From: Novosphingobium lentum NBRC 107847
GTDB taxonomy: Bacteria > Pseudomonadota > Alphaproteobacteria > Sphingomonadales > Sphingomonadaceae
Direction of reading: 5' to 3'
Assembly: GCF_001590965.1 (NCBI RefSeq)
Contig: NZ_BCTW01000005.1
Location: 62,001-126,000 of the forward strand
DNA: 64,000 nucleotides
Made by a program: the position numbers and the translations under genes. Shown piece after piece: positions 33,501 through 42,885 of the stretch. Below the pieces are notes generated by a model. The model had not been told where the DNA came from and did no database searches. It saw nothing but the letters and a program-made list of their open reading frames with translations. Each line of letters starts with the position of its first letter. Within the stretch, counting starts at the first letter, position 1.

Positions 33501-34831
33501 GCCGCAGCCCCCGCCATGCGGCGCTGCCACTCGCGGTAATAGCCATGGAACAGCGTTTCATCGCCCAGCTGCGAACCGCCCGCCACGCTGCGTTCGGGTA
33601 CCAGGCCGATGGTATCGCCGAACGCGTTGCCGCCCGCCCGGCTTTCGGTGGCGCCGCGATTGTAGCCCTGCAGCCACGGATCGACCCGGCTGGCATAGCC
33701 GCGCTGGCAGTTTTCATAGCTCACGGTGTCATCGGGCGTGGCCATGCCCGATGGGTTGAAGAAGTCTTCATACTGGCGGATGCGCTGGCGACGCGCTTCG
33801 GCGCTTTCGCCTTTGGGCGCGATGCACCACGTGCGCATTTCGGTGCGACCGGCTGAGATTGGTTGGATCACGCGCAACTGACTCGAGGCGTTCTCGGCGA
33901 TCTGCAGGTTGGGAAAAATCGTCAGGTTGCGCATGTTGAACATCCAGTCGCGCGCGCCGGTGCCGACGCGCGTCGCCAGCGCATCAGCGCTTTCGAACAG
34001 CGGCATCGCATCGGACACGCCCATCACACCCCAGTTGAGCACATGGCCGTGCGCCATGCTGAAGCTGCCGCCCTGTACGCCTTGCGCGTCTTCGGCCCAG
34101 TTGCGGTTGCTGTCCCACGCCGATCGCGCGGTGACCGTGGTCGGATCTTCCCGGCGCCGTTCGAGCACGCGCAAGTACGAAGGGTGCGCCGAGGTGAAGT
34201 GATAGGCGTCCGAACAGTTTTCCAGCTGCAGCTTCCAGTTGGCGTCGAACGTGAAGGTGACCATGCCCGGCACCAGTTCCATGCCCTGTTCGCTTTGCCC
34301 GGCGACGAGATCGAGCAGCTTGCGCGCTTCGCCGAGGTGATCTTCCAGCGTGGGCACATCCGCGCTCAGGCTGCCGAACAGGAAGCCGCGATACTCGCCG
34401 AAGCGGGGCAGGGATGCCAGATCGTGGCCGGTCTGCGCGAACGCGGGGGAGTATCCGCCCGCATTTTTCCATTTCACCGCCTTGTTGCGGCCCGCGCTGT
34501 CGAACGTCCAGCTGTGATAGGGGCACACATGCAGCCGCGCGTTGCCGCAGGCGGTCTGCGCCAGCATCGATCCCTTGTGCGGGCATGAATTGACGAACGC
34601 GGCCAAGCTGCCGTCGCCGTCGCGGCTGACCAGCACCGGCACCCGGCCGATGCGCGTGGTGAAGAAGTCGTGCGGCCCTGCCGCCTGGTCGGCCAGCCCG
34701 AGGAACACCCAGCCGCCGCCGAACACGCGGGCCAGCTCGGCCTCGAACACCTCGGCATCGTCGAAGATCGCGCGATGGACACGGAACAGCCCGTCTGCCG
34801 GGCGATCATCGATCAGGGTGTTGAAATCCAC
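33497..34831 (-). CDS. Rieske ring-hydroxylating dioxygenase alpha subunit
   Basis: Rieske [2Fe-2S] ligands are in NSCPHKGSML and HVCPYHSWTFD (CxH...CxxH). The mononuclear iron site is in NCSDAYHFTSAHPSYL (D-xx-H-xxxx-H). The end of the catalytic domain has NLTIFPNLQIAENASSQLRV. Length with GTG 34831 is 444 residues, normal for the family. GTG 34840 is an alternative, and no ATG lies close to the expected N-terminus. No ferredoxin or reductase gene is nearby, so electron supply must come from elsewhere. The neighbouring benzoylformate decarboxylase suggests benzoate-like substrates. Confidence 0.86.
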   Translation of the reverse strand: MDFNTLIDDRPADGLFRVHRAIFDDAEVFEAELARVFGGGWVFLGLADQAAGPHDFFTTRIGRVPVLVSRDGDGSLAAFVNSCPHKGSMLAQTACGNARLHVCPYHSWTFDSAGRNKAVKWKNAGGYSPAFAQTGHDLASLPRFGEYRGFLFGSLSADVPTLEDHLGEARKLLDLVAGQSEQGMELVPGMVTFTFDANWKLQLENCSDAYHFTSAHPSYLRVLERRREDPTTVTARSAWDSNRNWAEDAQGVQGGSFSMAHGHVLNWGVMGVSDAMPLFESADALATRVGTGARDWMFNMRNLTIFPNLQIAENASSQLRVIQPISAGRTEMRTWCIAPKGESAEARRQRIRQYEDFFNPSGMATPDDTVSYENCQRGYASRVDPWLQGYNRGATESRAGGNAFGDTIGLVPERSVAGGSQLGDETLFHGYYREWQRRMAGAAA

Positions 34832-34943
34832 CTGCGCCACATCCTCTGCCAGCCGATTGAGTCGGACATTTTCGTTTGCGTTGCATAGCAATCGGCGAAA
34901 GGAAATGGCAGGCTCGCCAAGCGCGCGCGGTGGAGGACGGGGA

Positions 34944-36518
34944 ATGCTGGGTGATGCCGCAACGACGACGGTCCGCGACGCGACGCTGTCGTTCATGCGC
35001 AGCGTGGGCATGACCACAATCTTCGGCAATCCGGGATCGACCGAACTGCCGATGTTCCGGAATTTTCCCGGCGATTTCCGCTATGTGCTGGGCCTGCAGG
35101 AAAGCGTGGTGCTGGGCATGGCCGATGGCTTTGCCCAGGCGACGCGCAACGCGGGCTTCGTCAACCTGCATTCCGCCGCCGGTGTCGGCCACGCGCTGGG
35201 CAACCTGTTCACTGCGTACAAGAACCAGACGCCGCTGGTGATCACCGCCGGGCAGCAGGCGCGATCGATCCTGCCGTACGAGCCGTTCCTGTTCGCCGAC
35301 CGGCCCACCGAATTCCCGCAGCCATACGTCAAATGGGCCTGCGAACCCGTGCGCGCCGAGGACGTGCCCGCCGCCATCGCCCGCGCCTATCACGTGGCGA
35401 TGCAGCCGCCATGCGGCCCGACGTTCGTCTCGATCCCGGTCGACGACTGGGACCGGCCCTGCGATCCGCTGCCGGTGCGCCGCGTTGCCGCCGCCAATCC
35501 GGGCGATCCGGAGGCGATGGCCGAAATAGCGCAGGCGCTGGCCGCAGCATCATCGCCCGCGATCGTCGTGGGGGCGGGCGTGTCGCGCGACAATGCTTGG
35601 GACGCGCTGGTGGCGCTGGCCGAGCGCCATGCGGCAGCGGTGTGGGTCGCCCCGCTGTCGGCACGCTGCGGCTTTCCCGAGGATCACGCGCTGTTCGCCG
35701 GGTTCCTCAAGGCCTCGCGCGAGGCGATTGTCGCGGCACTGGCCGGGCACGATGTGGTGCTGGTGATCGGCGGGCCGCTCAGCCTGTATCATGTCGAGGG
35801 GTTCGGCCCGCACGCGCCGCCCGATGCCACCGTGTTCCAGATCATAGACGATCCAGCGCAGGCGGCGTGGGCGCCCGAGGGGCTGGCGGTGATCGCCAAT
35901 GCCCGGCTGGCCACGCAGGCGCTGCTGGCGGGGCCCGCACCGCAACGCCCCCGCACCGCGCCGCCGCGGCTGGTCCGCCCGGCGCTGCCGCCAGCCGGGT
36001 TCACCGACGCGCACCTGCTGGCGCGGATCGCGGCGCTGCGTCCGGCAGGCTCGATCATCGTCGAGGAAGCCGCCTCGAGCCGGGGGGCGATGCACGATCA
36101 CCTGCCGATTGTCGCACAGGACACGTTCTACACGTGCGCCAGCGGCGGGCTGGGTCACGGTTTGCCCGCCGCGATCGGCGTGGCGCTGGCGCGGCGGTCC
36201 GGCAAGGTCATCGCCGTGCTGGGCGATGGCGCGGCGATGTACGCGATCCAGGGGCTGTGGAGCGCGGCGCAGCTGGGGCTGGCGGTGTCGTTCGTGATCG
36301 TGCGAAACCGGCGCTACCAGGCGCTGGTCGAGTTTTCGCGTCACTTCCAGCTGCACTCACCGATGGCGACCGACTTGCCGGGGCTCGATTTCTGCGCGCT
36401 GGCACAGGCGCAAGGGGTGTCGGCAGTCCGGGTCGAGGCGTATGACGGGCTTGATGCCGCGCTGTCGGCGTCGTTCGAGTCGATCGGCCCGACGCTGGTC
36501 GAAGTCTGCGTCGACTGA
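34944..36518 (+). CDS. mdlC: Benzoylformate decarboxylase (ThDP-dependent)
   Basis: A 524-residue protein, close to the 528 of the Pseudomonas enzyme. Residues equivalent to its catalytic set are present: Ser 32 in GNPGSTELP, Glu 53 in LGLQESVV, His 76 in NLHSAAG and His in SLYHVEGFGP. The ThDP-binding region is GDGAAMYAIQGLWSAAQLGL followed by VRNRRYQAL. GGAGGA sits six bases before ATG 34944; ATG 34905 is too close to its purine tract. It converts benzoylformate to benzaldehyde in the mandelate pathway. It diverges from the dioxygenase genes. Confidence 0.82.
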   Translation: MLGDAATTTVRDATLSFMRSVGMTTIFGNPGSTELPMFRNFPGDFRYVLGLQESVVLGMADGFAQATRNAGFVNLHSAAGVGHALGNLFTAYKNQTPLVITAGQQARSILPYEPFLFADRPTEFPQPYVKWACEPVRAEDVPAAIARAYHVAMQPPCGPTFVSIPVDDWDRPCDPLPVRRVAAANPGDPEAMAEIAQALAAASSPAIVVGAGVSRDNAWDALVALAERHAAAVWVAPLSARCGFPEDHALFAGFLKASREAIVAALAGHDVVLVIGGPLSLYHVEGFGPHAPPDATVFQIIDDPAQAAWAPEGLAVIANARLATQALLAGPAPQRPRTAPPRLVRPALPPAGFTDAHLLARIAALRPAGSIIVEEAASSRGAMHDHLPIVAQDTFYTCASGGLGHGLPAAIGVALARRSGKVIAVLGDGAAMYAIQGLWSAAQLGLAVSFVIVRNRRYQALVEFSRHFQLHSPMATDLPGLDFCALAQAQGVSAVRVEAYDGLDAALSASFESIGPTLVEVCVD

Positions 36519-36605
36519 TCGTCGGCGCTTGGCGTCGCCAACGCTTGACCCCGCCCACCGGGGCCATACAAGTCGCATTCCGCAACCCATTGGGAGAGAG
36601 CACCG

Positions 36606-36986
36606 ATGTACAGTCACATGATGGTGGGCAGCAACGATATTGCCCGGTCGAAGAAGTTCTACGACGCGCTGTTCGGCTCGCAGGGCGGCAATCCGGGGAT
36701 GGAAGACCCCAACGGCCGGCTGGTCTACATGCACAACGACGGGATTTTCCTCGTGACTCCGCCGATCAACGGCCAGCCCGCTACCCACGCCAACGGCGGC
36801 ACCATCGGCTTTGCCATGGGCAAGCCGGAAGATGCCGATGCGTGGCACAAGGCCGGCGTCGAGAACGGTGGCACCACGTGCGAAGACCCGCCGGGCGTGC
36901 GCGACGGCGGCTTCGGCAAGCTGTACCTGGCGTATCTGCGCGATCCCGATGGCAACAAGCTGTGCGCGCTGCACCGGGTCGGCTGA
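36606..36986 (+). CDS. VOC-family (glyoxalase/dioxygenase-fold) protein
   Basis: A 126-residue protein with MYSHMMVGSNDIARSKKFYDALFG (first beta-alpha-beta unit) and YLRDPDGNKLCALH (second unit, metal-type end). Putative metal ligands His 4 and the late His/Asp are present. GGGAGAGA precedes the ATG. It is one base from the S-formylglutathione hydrolase gene, so this pair may handle aldehyde-glutathione adducts. The substrate is unknown. Confidence 0.82.
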   Translation: MYSHMMVGSNDIARSKKFYDALFGSQGGNPGMEDPNGRLVYMHNDGIFLVTPPINGQPATHANGGTIGFAMGKPEDADAWHKAGVENGGTTCEDPPGVRDGGFGKLYLAYLRDPDGNKLCALHRVG

Positions 36987-36987
36987 C

Positions 36988-37851
36988 GTGACGGTTGAGA
37001 CGCTCGGCACGAGCAAGGCCCACGGCGGCACGCTGGGCGTCTACAGCCATTCTTCTACCGCGACGGGGACGGGAATGACCTTTTCGGTCTTCCTGCCCCC
37101 GGCTGCGGCGGCACAGGCGGCTTCGGGCAAGCCGCTGGCGACGGTGATCTACCTGTCGGGGCTGACCTGCACCCACGCCAACGTCACCGACAAGGGCGAG
37201 TACCGCCGCGTGTGCGCCGAACTGGGCCTGATCTTCGTCGCGCCCGATACCAGCCCGCGCGGCGATGGCGTGGCCGATGATCCGGCGGGCGCTTATGACT
37301 TCGGGCTGGGCGCGGGGTTCTATGTCGATGCGACGCAGGCGCCGTTTGCAGCCCACTACAAGATGTGGAGTTACATCGCGGACGAATTGCCCGCGCTGCT
37401 CGCCGCGAATTTTCCGGTCGATCCGGCGCGCACCGGGATCATGGGCCACTCGATGGGCGGCCACGGCGCGCTGACGCTGGGGCTGACCTATCCGGAGAAA
37501 TTCCGCTCCCTGTCCGCGTTCGCGCCGATCGTCGCGCCGGGGCAGGTGCCGTGGGGCGAAAAGGCGCTGGGCGGCTACCTCGGCGCCGACCGCAGCCTAT
37601 GGCGCGCGCACGATGCGGTGGCCTTGATCGAGGATGGCAAGCGCCCGGCGGGCGACATCCTGGTCGATCAGGGCGAGGCCGACGGGTTCCTTGCCGAACA
37701 ACTGCGGCCCGAATTGCTGGCGGCGGCTTGCGCCACGGCGGGCATACCGCTGACGCTGCGGATGCAGCCGGGCTACGACCACAGCTACAACTTCATCTCC
37801 ACGTTCATGGAAGACCACTTGCGCTGGCACGCCGCGCGGCTTTCAAGTTGA
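36988..37851 (+). CDS. fghA: S-formylglutathione hydrolase
   Basis: A 287-residue esterase-D-family hydrolase. The nucleophile is Ser 155 in MGHSMGGHGAL; the Asp is in ILVDQGEADGF and the His in PGYDHSYNF. VIYLSGLTCTHANVTDKGEYRR is characteristic of FghA. It hydrolyses S-formylglutathione to formate and glutathione in formaldehyde oxidation. GTG 36988 is the start, one base after the VOC stop. A strong hairpin directly follows the stop. Confidence 0.87.
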   Translation: MTVETLGTSKAHGGTLGVYSHSSTATGTGMTFSVFLPPAAAAQAASGKPLATVIYLSGLTCTHANVTDKGEYRRVCAELGLIFVAPDTSPRGDGVADDPAGAYDFGLGAGFYVDATQAPFAAHYKMWSYIADELPALLAANFPVDPARTGIMGHSMGGHGALTLGLTYPEKFRSLSAFAPIVAPGQVPWGEKALGGYLGADRSLWRAHDAVALIEDGKRPAGDILVDQGEADGFLAEQLRPELLAAACATAGIPLTLRMQPGYDHSYNFISTFMEDHLRWHAARLSS

Positions 37852-37886
37852 ACGTCGTCCCGGGTCGAGCCCCGGGACGACGTTTT
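37851..37886. terminator. Bidirectional intrinsic terminator between fghA and nusB
   Basis: Perfect 14-bp stem (37851-37864 with 37871-37884), six-base loop and TTTT on the plus side. It lies exactly between convergent stops; its right edge overlaps the nusB stop codon. Confidence 0.85.
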
Positions 37887-38343
37887 ACCGTCCCGCATCC
37901 TTGGCGATCGCGTCCAGCAATCCGTTGACGAACTTGGCGTCGCGGCTTTCGAAAAAGGCGTGTGCCACATCGACATATTCGCTGATCGTAGTGGCCTTGG
38001 GGACGTCGGCGCGCGCCAGCAGTTCGTAAGTGCCGGCGCGCAGGATCTGGATCATGGTGCGGTCGAGCCGCGTCAGCGACCAGCCTTGCGCCAGCTTGCC
38101 CCCGATCAGCCCGTCGATCTCGTCGCGCCGCGCGGCGGTGCCGCGCACCAGATCGTCGAAGAACGCGACGTCGGCATCGGCATATTCGACATCCTCGATC
38201 GACGCGCCCAGCCGGTGCATGTGGAATTCGTCGATCAGCTGGACCAGCGCAGGCTGTTCCATTTCGAGCTGGTACAGCGCCTGCACCGCGGCAAGCCGCG
38301 CGGCCGATCGGGCCAGCGCGCGCTGGTTCTGCGGGGATTTCAT
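37885..38343 (-). CDS. nusB: Transcription antitermination factor NusB
   Basis: A 152-residue all-helical NusB-fold protein: RSAARLAAVQALYQLEMEQP at the N-terminus, then LTRLDRTMIQILRAGTYELL and YVDVAHAFFESRDAKFVNGLLDAIA at the end. It binds boxA RNA with NusE in rRNA antitermination. Its ATG overlaps the hisD stop (ATGA), so it is the last gene of hisG-hisD-nusB, an arrangement common in sphingomonads. Confidence 0.92.
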   Translation of the reverse strand: MKSPQNQRALARSAARLAAVQALYQLEMEQPALVQLIDEFHMHRLGASIEDVEYADADVAFFDDLVRGTAARRDEIDGLIGGKLAQGWSLTRLDRTMIQILRAGTYELLARADVPKATTISEYVDVAHAFFESRDAKFVNGLLDAIAKDAGR

Positions 38344-39629
38344 ATGCCAAGCCTCAGTTCGATGGAGCGCGCGTGCGCGGCCAGCCCTTCGGCCTCGGCC
38401 AGCGCGATGGCGGCGGGGCCGATCGCGGCGAGCGCGTCCGCGCCCAGTTCGATGAAGCTGGTGCGCTTCATGAAATCGAGCACCGACAGCCCGGACGAAA
38501 AGCGCGCGCGGCGCCCGGTGGGCAGCACGTGGTTGGGCCCGGCGACGTAATCGCCCACCGCCTCGGGCGTCATCCGGCCCAGGAACACCGAACCGGCGTG
38601 GCGGATCCGGTCGAACAGTGCCTGAGGATTGTCGGTGGCGATCTCGACATGTTCTGCGGCGAGCGCATTGGCCAGCGCTGGCGCCTCGTCGAGCGAGCCG
38701 ACCACGATGATCGTGCCGTGATCGTCCCAGCTGGCCTTGGCGACGCGCGCGGTCGGCAGCATCGCGATTTCCACGCCGACCAGATCGGCCACCTGATCGG
38801 CAAAGCGCGCGTCCTCGGTGATCAGGATCGCTTGCGCGGCGGGATCGTGCTCGGCCTGGCTGAGCAGGTCGGCGGCAATCCACACCGGATCGTTCTTGGC
38901 ATCGGCGATGATCAGGATTTCGGACGGGCCGGCAACCATGTCGATGCCGACCACGCCGAACAGCTGGCGCTTGGCCTCTGCCACCCAGGCGTTGCCGGGG
39001 CCGGTCACCACGTCGACCGGGGCGATGCGCTTGGTGCCATGGGCGAGCGCGGCGACGGCCTGCGCCCCGCCGACGCGGTACACTTCATCGACGCCGGCGA
39101 GGTGCGCGGCGGCCAGCACCAGCGGATTGACCATGCCCTTGGGCGTCGGGGTGACCACCACCAGCCGCTCCACGCCCGCGACTTTGGCGGGGATCGCGTT
39201 CATCAGCAGCGACGAAGGATAGGCGGCGCGGCCGCCGGGCACGTACAGCCCCGCGCCGTCCACCGCGCTCCAGCGCGCGCCCATGCGCACGCCCTTGGCG
39301 TCGGTGATGTCGCGGTTTTCGGGCCGCTGCGCCTCGTGAAACGCGCGAATGCGGTTGGCGGCGAGTTCGAGCGCGGCACGCAACGCCGGGTCGAGCGTGT
39401 CGAACGCCTCGCGGCAAGCTTCGGGCGCGATCCGCCAGTTGTCGTCGGACAGGTTGTGGCCGTCGAACCGTGCGGTGAATTCGGCGACCGCCTCGTCACC
39501 GCGCAGGCGCACTTCCTCGATGATGCCGGCAACATCGCGCGCGATGTCCTCGTCGCTTTCGCGGCGATCCTTGACCAGCCGGGCAAACGCGCGGGCAAAG
39601 CCGGGGTCGGCGGAATTCAGGCGCTGCAT
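38340..39629 (-). CDS. hisD: Histidinol dehydrogenase
   Basis: A 429-residue enzyme. It has GLYVPGGRAAYPSSLLMNAIPAKVAG, GTKRIAPVDVVTGPGNAWVAEAKR, GIDMVAGPSEILIIAD, the zinc-region DLLSQAEHDP and GPNHVLPTGRRARF. It catalyses the last two NAD-dependent steps from L-histidinol to L-histidine. The start shares one base with the hisG stop (TGATG). Confidence 0.95.
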   Translation of the reverse strand: MQRLNSADPGFARAFARLVKDRRESDEDIARDVAGIIEEVRLRGDEAVAEFTARFDGHNLSDDNWRIAPEACREAFDTLDPALRAALELAANRIRAFHEAQRPENRDITDAKGVRMGARWSAVDGAGLYVPGGRAAYPSSLLMNAIPAKVAGVERLVVVTPTPKGMVNPLVLAAAHLAGVDEVYRVGGAQAVAALAHGTKRIAPVDVVTGPGNAWVAEAKRQLFGVVGIDMVAGPSEILIIADAKNDPVWIAADLLSQAEHDPAAQAILITEDARFADQVADLVGVEIAMLPTARVAKASWDDHGTIIVVGSLDEAPALANALAAEHVEIATDNPQALFDRIRHAGSVFLGRMTPEAVGDYVAGPNHVLPTGRRARFSSGLSVLDFMKRTSFIELGADALAAIGPAAIALAEAEGLAAHARSIELRLGI

Positions 39630-40318
39630 CAGGCGGGCTCCCGTTCCGTCACCAGCGCGCGGAACGCATCGATCAGCGCGCCGATGCGCGCGCTGTCGGT
39701 CTTCAGCGCGGCGCGGTTGACGATCAGCCGCGCCGACACCGGCAGGATCACGCTGGTTTCGACCAGCCCGTTGTCCTTGAGCGTGCGCCCGGTGGAAACG
39801 AGATCGACGATGCGGCTGGCGAGCCCCAGGCTGGGCGCCAGTTCCATCGCGCCGTTCAGTTTCACGCATTCGGCCTGCACGCCCAGCGATTCGAAATGGC
39901 GGCGGGTCAGGTTGGGATACTTGGTGGCGACGCGCGCGTGGCTTTCGCGCGCCACGCCGCTGCCGTTGTCTACCGGCGCGGCGGGTTCGGCCACTGACAG
40001 GCGGCAGTGGCCGATGCCGAGATCGACCGGGGCATAAAGGTCGGAATAGTCGAACTCGTCGATCACGTCGGAGCCGACGATGCCCATCTGCGCCGCGCCA
40101 TGCGCCACGAACGTGGCGACATCGAACGCGCGCACGCGGATCAGCGTCATGTCGGGGCGGCTGGTGGCAAACGACAGCGCGCGCGAGTTCTTGTCGTGGA
40201 AATCCGCATCGGGCACCACCCCGGCGCGCGCGAGCAGCGGCAGGGCCTCGTCAAGGATGCGGCCCTTGGGTATGGCGAAAACCAGCGGCGACGCGGCGGG
40301 GGGCGACATGTCTGACAT
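39629..40318 (-). CDS. hisG: ATP phosphoribosyltransferase, short form
   Basis: A 229-residue protein lacking the C-terminal ACT-like regulatory domain, hence the HisG-S type that needs HisZ (not in this window). It has [16 protein letters not shown] at the start and [10 protein letters not shown], and the PRPP-binding end [15 protein letters not shown]. It catalyses the first step of histidine synthesis. ATG 40318 or 40309 are both possible. Confidence 0.93.
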   Translation of the reverse strand: MSDMSPPAASPLVFAIPKGRILDEALPLLARAGVVPDADFHDKNSRALSFATSRPDMTLIRVRAFDVATFVAHGAAQMGIVGSDVIDEFDYSDLYAPVDLGIGHCRLSVAEPAAPVDNGSGVARESHARVATKYPNLTRRHFESLGVQAECVKLNGAMELAPSLGLASRIVDLVSTGRTLKDNGLVETSVILPVSARLIVNRAALKTDSARIGALIDAFRALVTEREPA

Positions 40319-40375
40319 GGCTCGCGCCCATATGGCCCCCGCGCGCAAAGGGCAACCTGCGGAAAGGGAATCGCG

Positions 40376-41491
40376 ATGAGCGACACGTACCGGTACCAGA
40401 CGATCTACCAGGCCGGGACCGGCGCGGTGGCCGACGCGTTCCACAACCAGCTGCTGTATTGCCGCGCCAACGATGCGCCGATCACGGCACGGATCGTGGC
40501 GGCGCTGGCGGCGTGCGTGGCGGGTGACATACCCGGCGCGTTCCTCGATCGCATCCGCGACTGGCAGGGGCCGCCGGTGGCCGATGCGCTGGCGTTGCGC
40601 GCCGCCGGGGGGCTGCATTCGCTGCACATCGCGGGTGGCGAACCGGCGCTCGACGCGATCTACCGCAACGCGAGCCCGTCCGATGAAGCGGATGCGGCGG
40701 CGGTGGCCGATGTCATCGCGCGGCGTGGCGCGGACCTGCTGCCCTGGCTCGATGGTCCGCCGCAGACCAACGAGGCGGGGCGATCATCCAACTTCATCGC
40801 GGCGATGCTGTGGCTGGCCGATCAGGGCCTGCCGCCGCGCTTCCAATGCATCGAGATCGGATCGAGCGCGGGGATCAACCTGATGCTCGGCCGCTATCGC
40901 TATGAACTGGGCGGGGTGGGCGTGGGGCCGCAGCCCGGCGCGATGCGGTTTGCGCCCGAATGGCGCGGGCCCCCGGCGCCCGACCGCGCCATCGCAATCG
41001 CCTCGACCCGCGGCTGCGACGTCGCGCCGGTGGACTTGTCCGATCCGGCGCAGGCGCTGCGGCTGAAGGCTTATATCTGGCCCGAACACAGCGTGCGGTT
41101 CGAACGGATGGAACAGGCGGTCGCCGCCGCCCGCCAGCAACGGCCTGACATGGTCGCGATGAACGCCGCCGATTTCGTCGAGACCGAACTCGCCCGGCCG
41201 CAGGCGGCGGGCACCACGCGCGTGCTGATGCATTCGATCGTGTGGCAATATGTCCCGCACGACCAGCAGGCGCGCGTCACCGCCGCAATGGAAGCGGCGG
41301 GTGCAAACGCCACGGTGGAGCGTCCGCTGGCGTGGATTTCGCTCGAGGCCAACCGCACGGTGCATCACCACGAACTGACCGCGCGGTACTGGCCCGGCGG
41401 GGCGCAGCGCGTGCAGCTGGGCACCGCGCACGCGCACGGGGCATGGCTCAACTGGTTCGGCGAACCGGTCGTCAAAGCATCGGGCGATTAA
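40376..41491 (+). CDS. DUF2332-family protein
   Basis: A 371-residue protein with the family's C-terminal sequence pattern: [34 protein letters not shown] and [19 protein letters not shown]. The GSSAGIN loop resembles the nucleotide-binding glycine loop of SAM-dependent methyltransferases, but no function has been proven for this family as far as I know. It is monocistronic, and a REP-like repeat follows. Confidence 0.78.
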   Translation: MSDTYRYQTIYQAGTGAVADAFHNQLLYCRANDAPITARIVAALAACVAGDIPGAFLDRIRDWQGPPVADALALRAAGGLHSLHIAGGEPALDAIYRNASPSDEADAAAVADVIARRGADLLPWLDGPPQTNEAGRSSNFIAAMLWLADQGLPPRFQCIEIGSSAGINLMLGRYRYELGGVGVGPQPGAMRFAPEWRGPPAPDRAIAIASTRGCDVAPVDLSDPAQALRLKAYIWPEHSVRFERMEQAVAAARQQRPDMVAMNAADFVETELARPQAAGTTRVLMHSIVWQYVPHDQQARVTAAMEAAGANATVERPLAWISLEANRTVHHHELTARYWPGGAQRVQLGTAHAHGAWLNWFGEPVVKASGD

Positions 41492-41499
41492 TCCTGATC

Positions 41500-41609
41500 G
41501 CTCATCCTGAGGAGCCGTTGAGCCTGTCGAAACGGCGTCTCGAAGGACCGCGCGTGCGATGGTTCGAGACAGGTCTTCGACAGGCTCAGCCCCTCCTCAC
41601 CATGAGCGG
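41500..41609. repeat. REP-like dispersed palindromic repeat, copy 2
   Basis: Same two-armed structure as copy 1, with CCTGTCGAA and TTCGACAGG variants. It lies between convergent stops of the DUF2332 and LtrA genes. Confidence 0.85.
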
Positions 41610-41631
41610 GAGGGGTATGGCTCACCATGCT

Positions 41632-42885
41632 CTAGCGCTTGGCCGGACGGCTGAACCGCTCCTTCCACCCGCCGTGGAGCGATCCCCACTCCCACGCGGC
41701 GACCAGCACCAGCGCCAGCGTGGCGGCACCCGCCAGCACGATGCGCGATGGCGCGGCCAGCCCCATCGCTTGTGACAACGACGCCCACCCGGCCAGCGCA
41801 ATGAGCAGCGCGCCTCCGGCAAAGTGCGACAGCGGGAAGTTTCCGAACGTGCTGCTGAACCGCTTGAACAGGCCCAGCCCCGCCAGATAGACCAGCAGCC
41901 CGCCGCTCATCACCAGGATGAAGCGCGCATCGGCAGGCTCGCCCGGTTGTTCCAGCAGCAGCGCGTCGGCCACGGCGGTGATCACCACCCCGGCCACGAT
42001 CGGCATGTGCAGGTAGGTATAGGCGTTGCGCGCCACACGGCCGGGCTCGGCGTGGTGTTCGATGTGGCTGGCGCCGCGCTGCGCGCCGACATCGAAATAG
42101 ATCCACCACATCAGGATCGAGGACAGGAACGCCAGCGCGAAGCCGGCGATGCGCGCGGCGGTCATCTCGCGTTCGGCAAAGCTGGCGCCGGTCACCACGA
42201 TGCCTTCGCCCAGCGCGATGATGATGAACAGCGCGCAGCGTTCGGCCATGTGGCTGCCGGAGATGTTCCAGTCCGACGGCAGCGACCGGCCCAGACCGGG
42301 CGTGCGGAACCCGGCCACGGGGCCCAAGTATTCGATGGCGAGTGCCACGGCCCACAGGCCCAGCCGCGCCATGCCCTCGGTGCCGAACGCGCCATGGAGC
42401 CACAGCGGCGCGGACAGCGCAAACCATGTGGATATCCGCAGCATGTTGCGCGCGCCGTCGCGTCCTTCGGCCCCCGCATCGCGCCCCATGACCCAGGCCA
42501 TGAACAGCGTGCGGCCCAGTTGCAGCACGACATAGCTGCCCGCGAACAGCCCGGCGCGGTCCCCGAACGCCTCGGGCAGCGCGGCGGCCATCAGCAGGCT
42601 CAGCAGCATCGCGACCAGCAGCATGAGCCGCACCGGCACGCGCTCGGGATCGGCCCAGTTGGCCGCCCACGTGGTGTACATCCACGCCCACCACACCGCC
42701 AGGAACAGGACGGCCATCTCGGCCAGACCGATCCAGCCCGGCGCTTTCAGCAGAAAGTGCGAAAGCTGGGTGATCGCGAAGACATAGACCAGGTCGAAGA
42801 ACAGCTCGAGGTAGCTGACCGTCGCATGGCCGCCGCCATGGTTGCGCAGCAGCGAGCGGTGGCCCGCCGGCGGCGCGTCAGCCAT
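41632..42885 (-). CDS. Low-temperature-requirement A (LtrA) family membrane protein
   Basis: A 417-residue protein with about 12 membrane segments. It has the family start ATVSYLELFFDLVYVFAITQLSHFL, WWAWMYTTWAANW, HMAERCALFIIIALGEGIVV and HIEHHAEPGRVARNAYTYLHMPIV. The original Listeria LtrA phenotype is cold growth; the biochemical role is unknown. It overlaps the upstream hydrolase stop by 8 bases and is the last gene of a NUDIX-pirin-hydrolase-ltrA series. Confidence 0.85.
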   Translation of the reverse strand: MADAPPAGHRSLLRNHGGGHATVSYLELFFDLVYVFAITQLSHFLLKAPGWIGLAEMAVLFLAVWWAWMYTTWAANWADPERVPVRLMLLVAMLLSLLMAAALPEAFGDRAGLFAGSYVVLQLGRTLFMAWVMGRDAGAEGRDGARNMLRISTWFALSAPLWLHGAFGTEGMARLGLWAVALAIEYLGPVAGFRTPGLGRSLPSDWNISGSHMAERCALFIIIALGEGIVVTGASFAEREMTAARIAGFALAFLSSILMWWIYFDVGAQRGASHIEHHAEPGRVARNAYTYLHMPIVAGVVITAVADALLLEQPGEPADARFILVMSGGLLVYLAGLGLFKRFSSTFGNFPLSHFAGGALLIALAGWASLSQAMGLAAPSRIVLAGAATLALVLVAAWEWGSLHGGWKERFSRPAKR

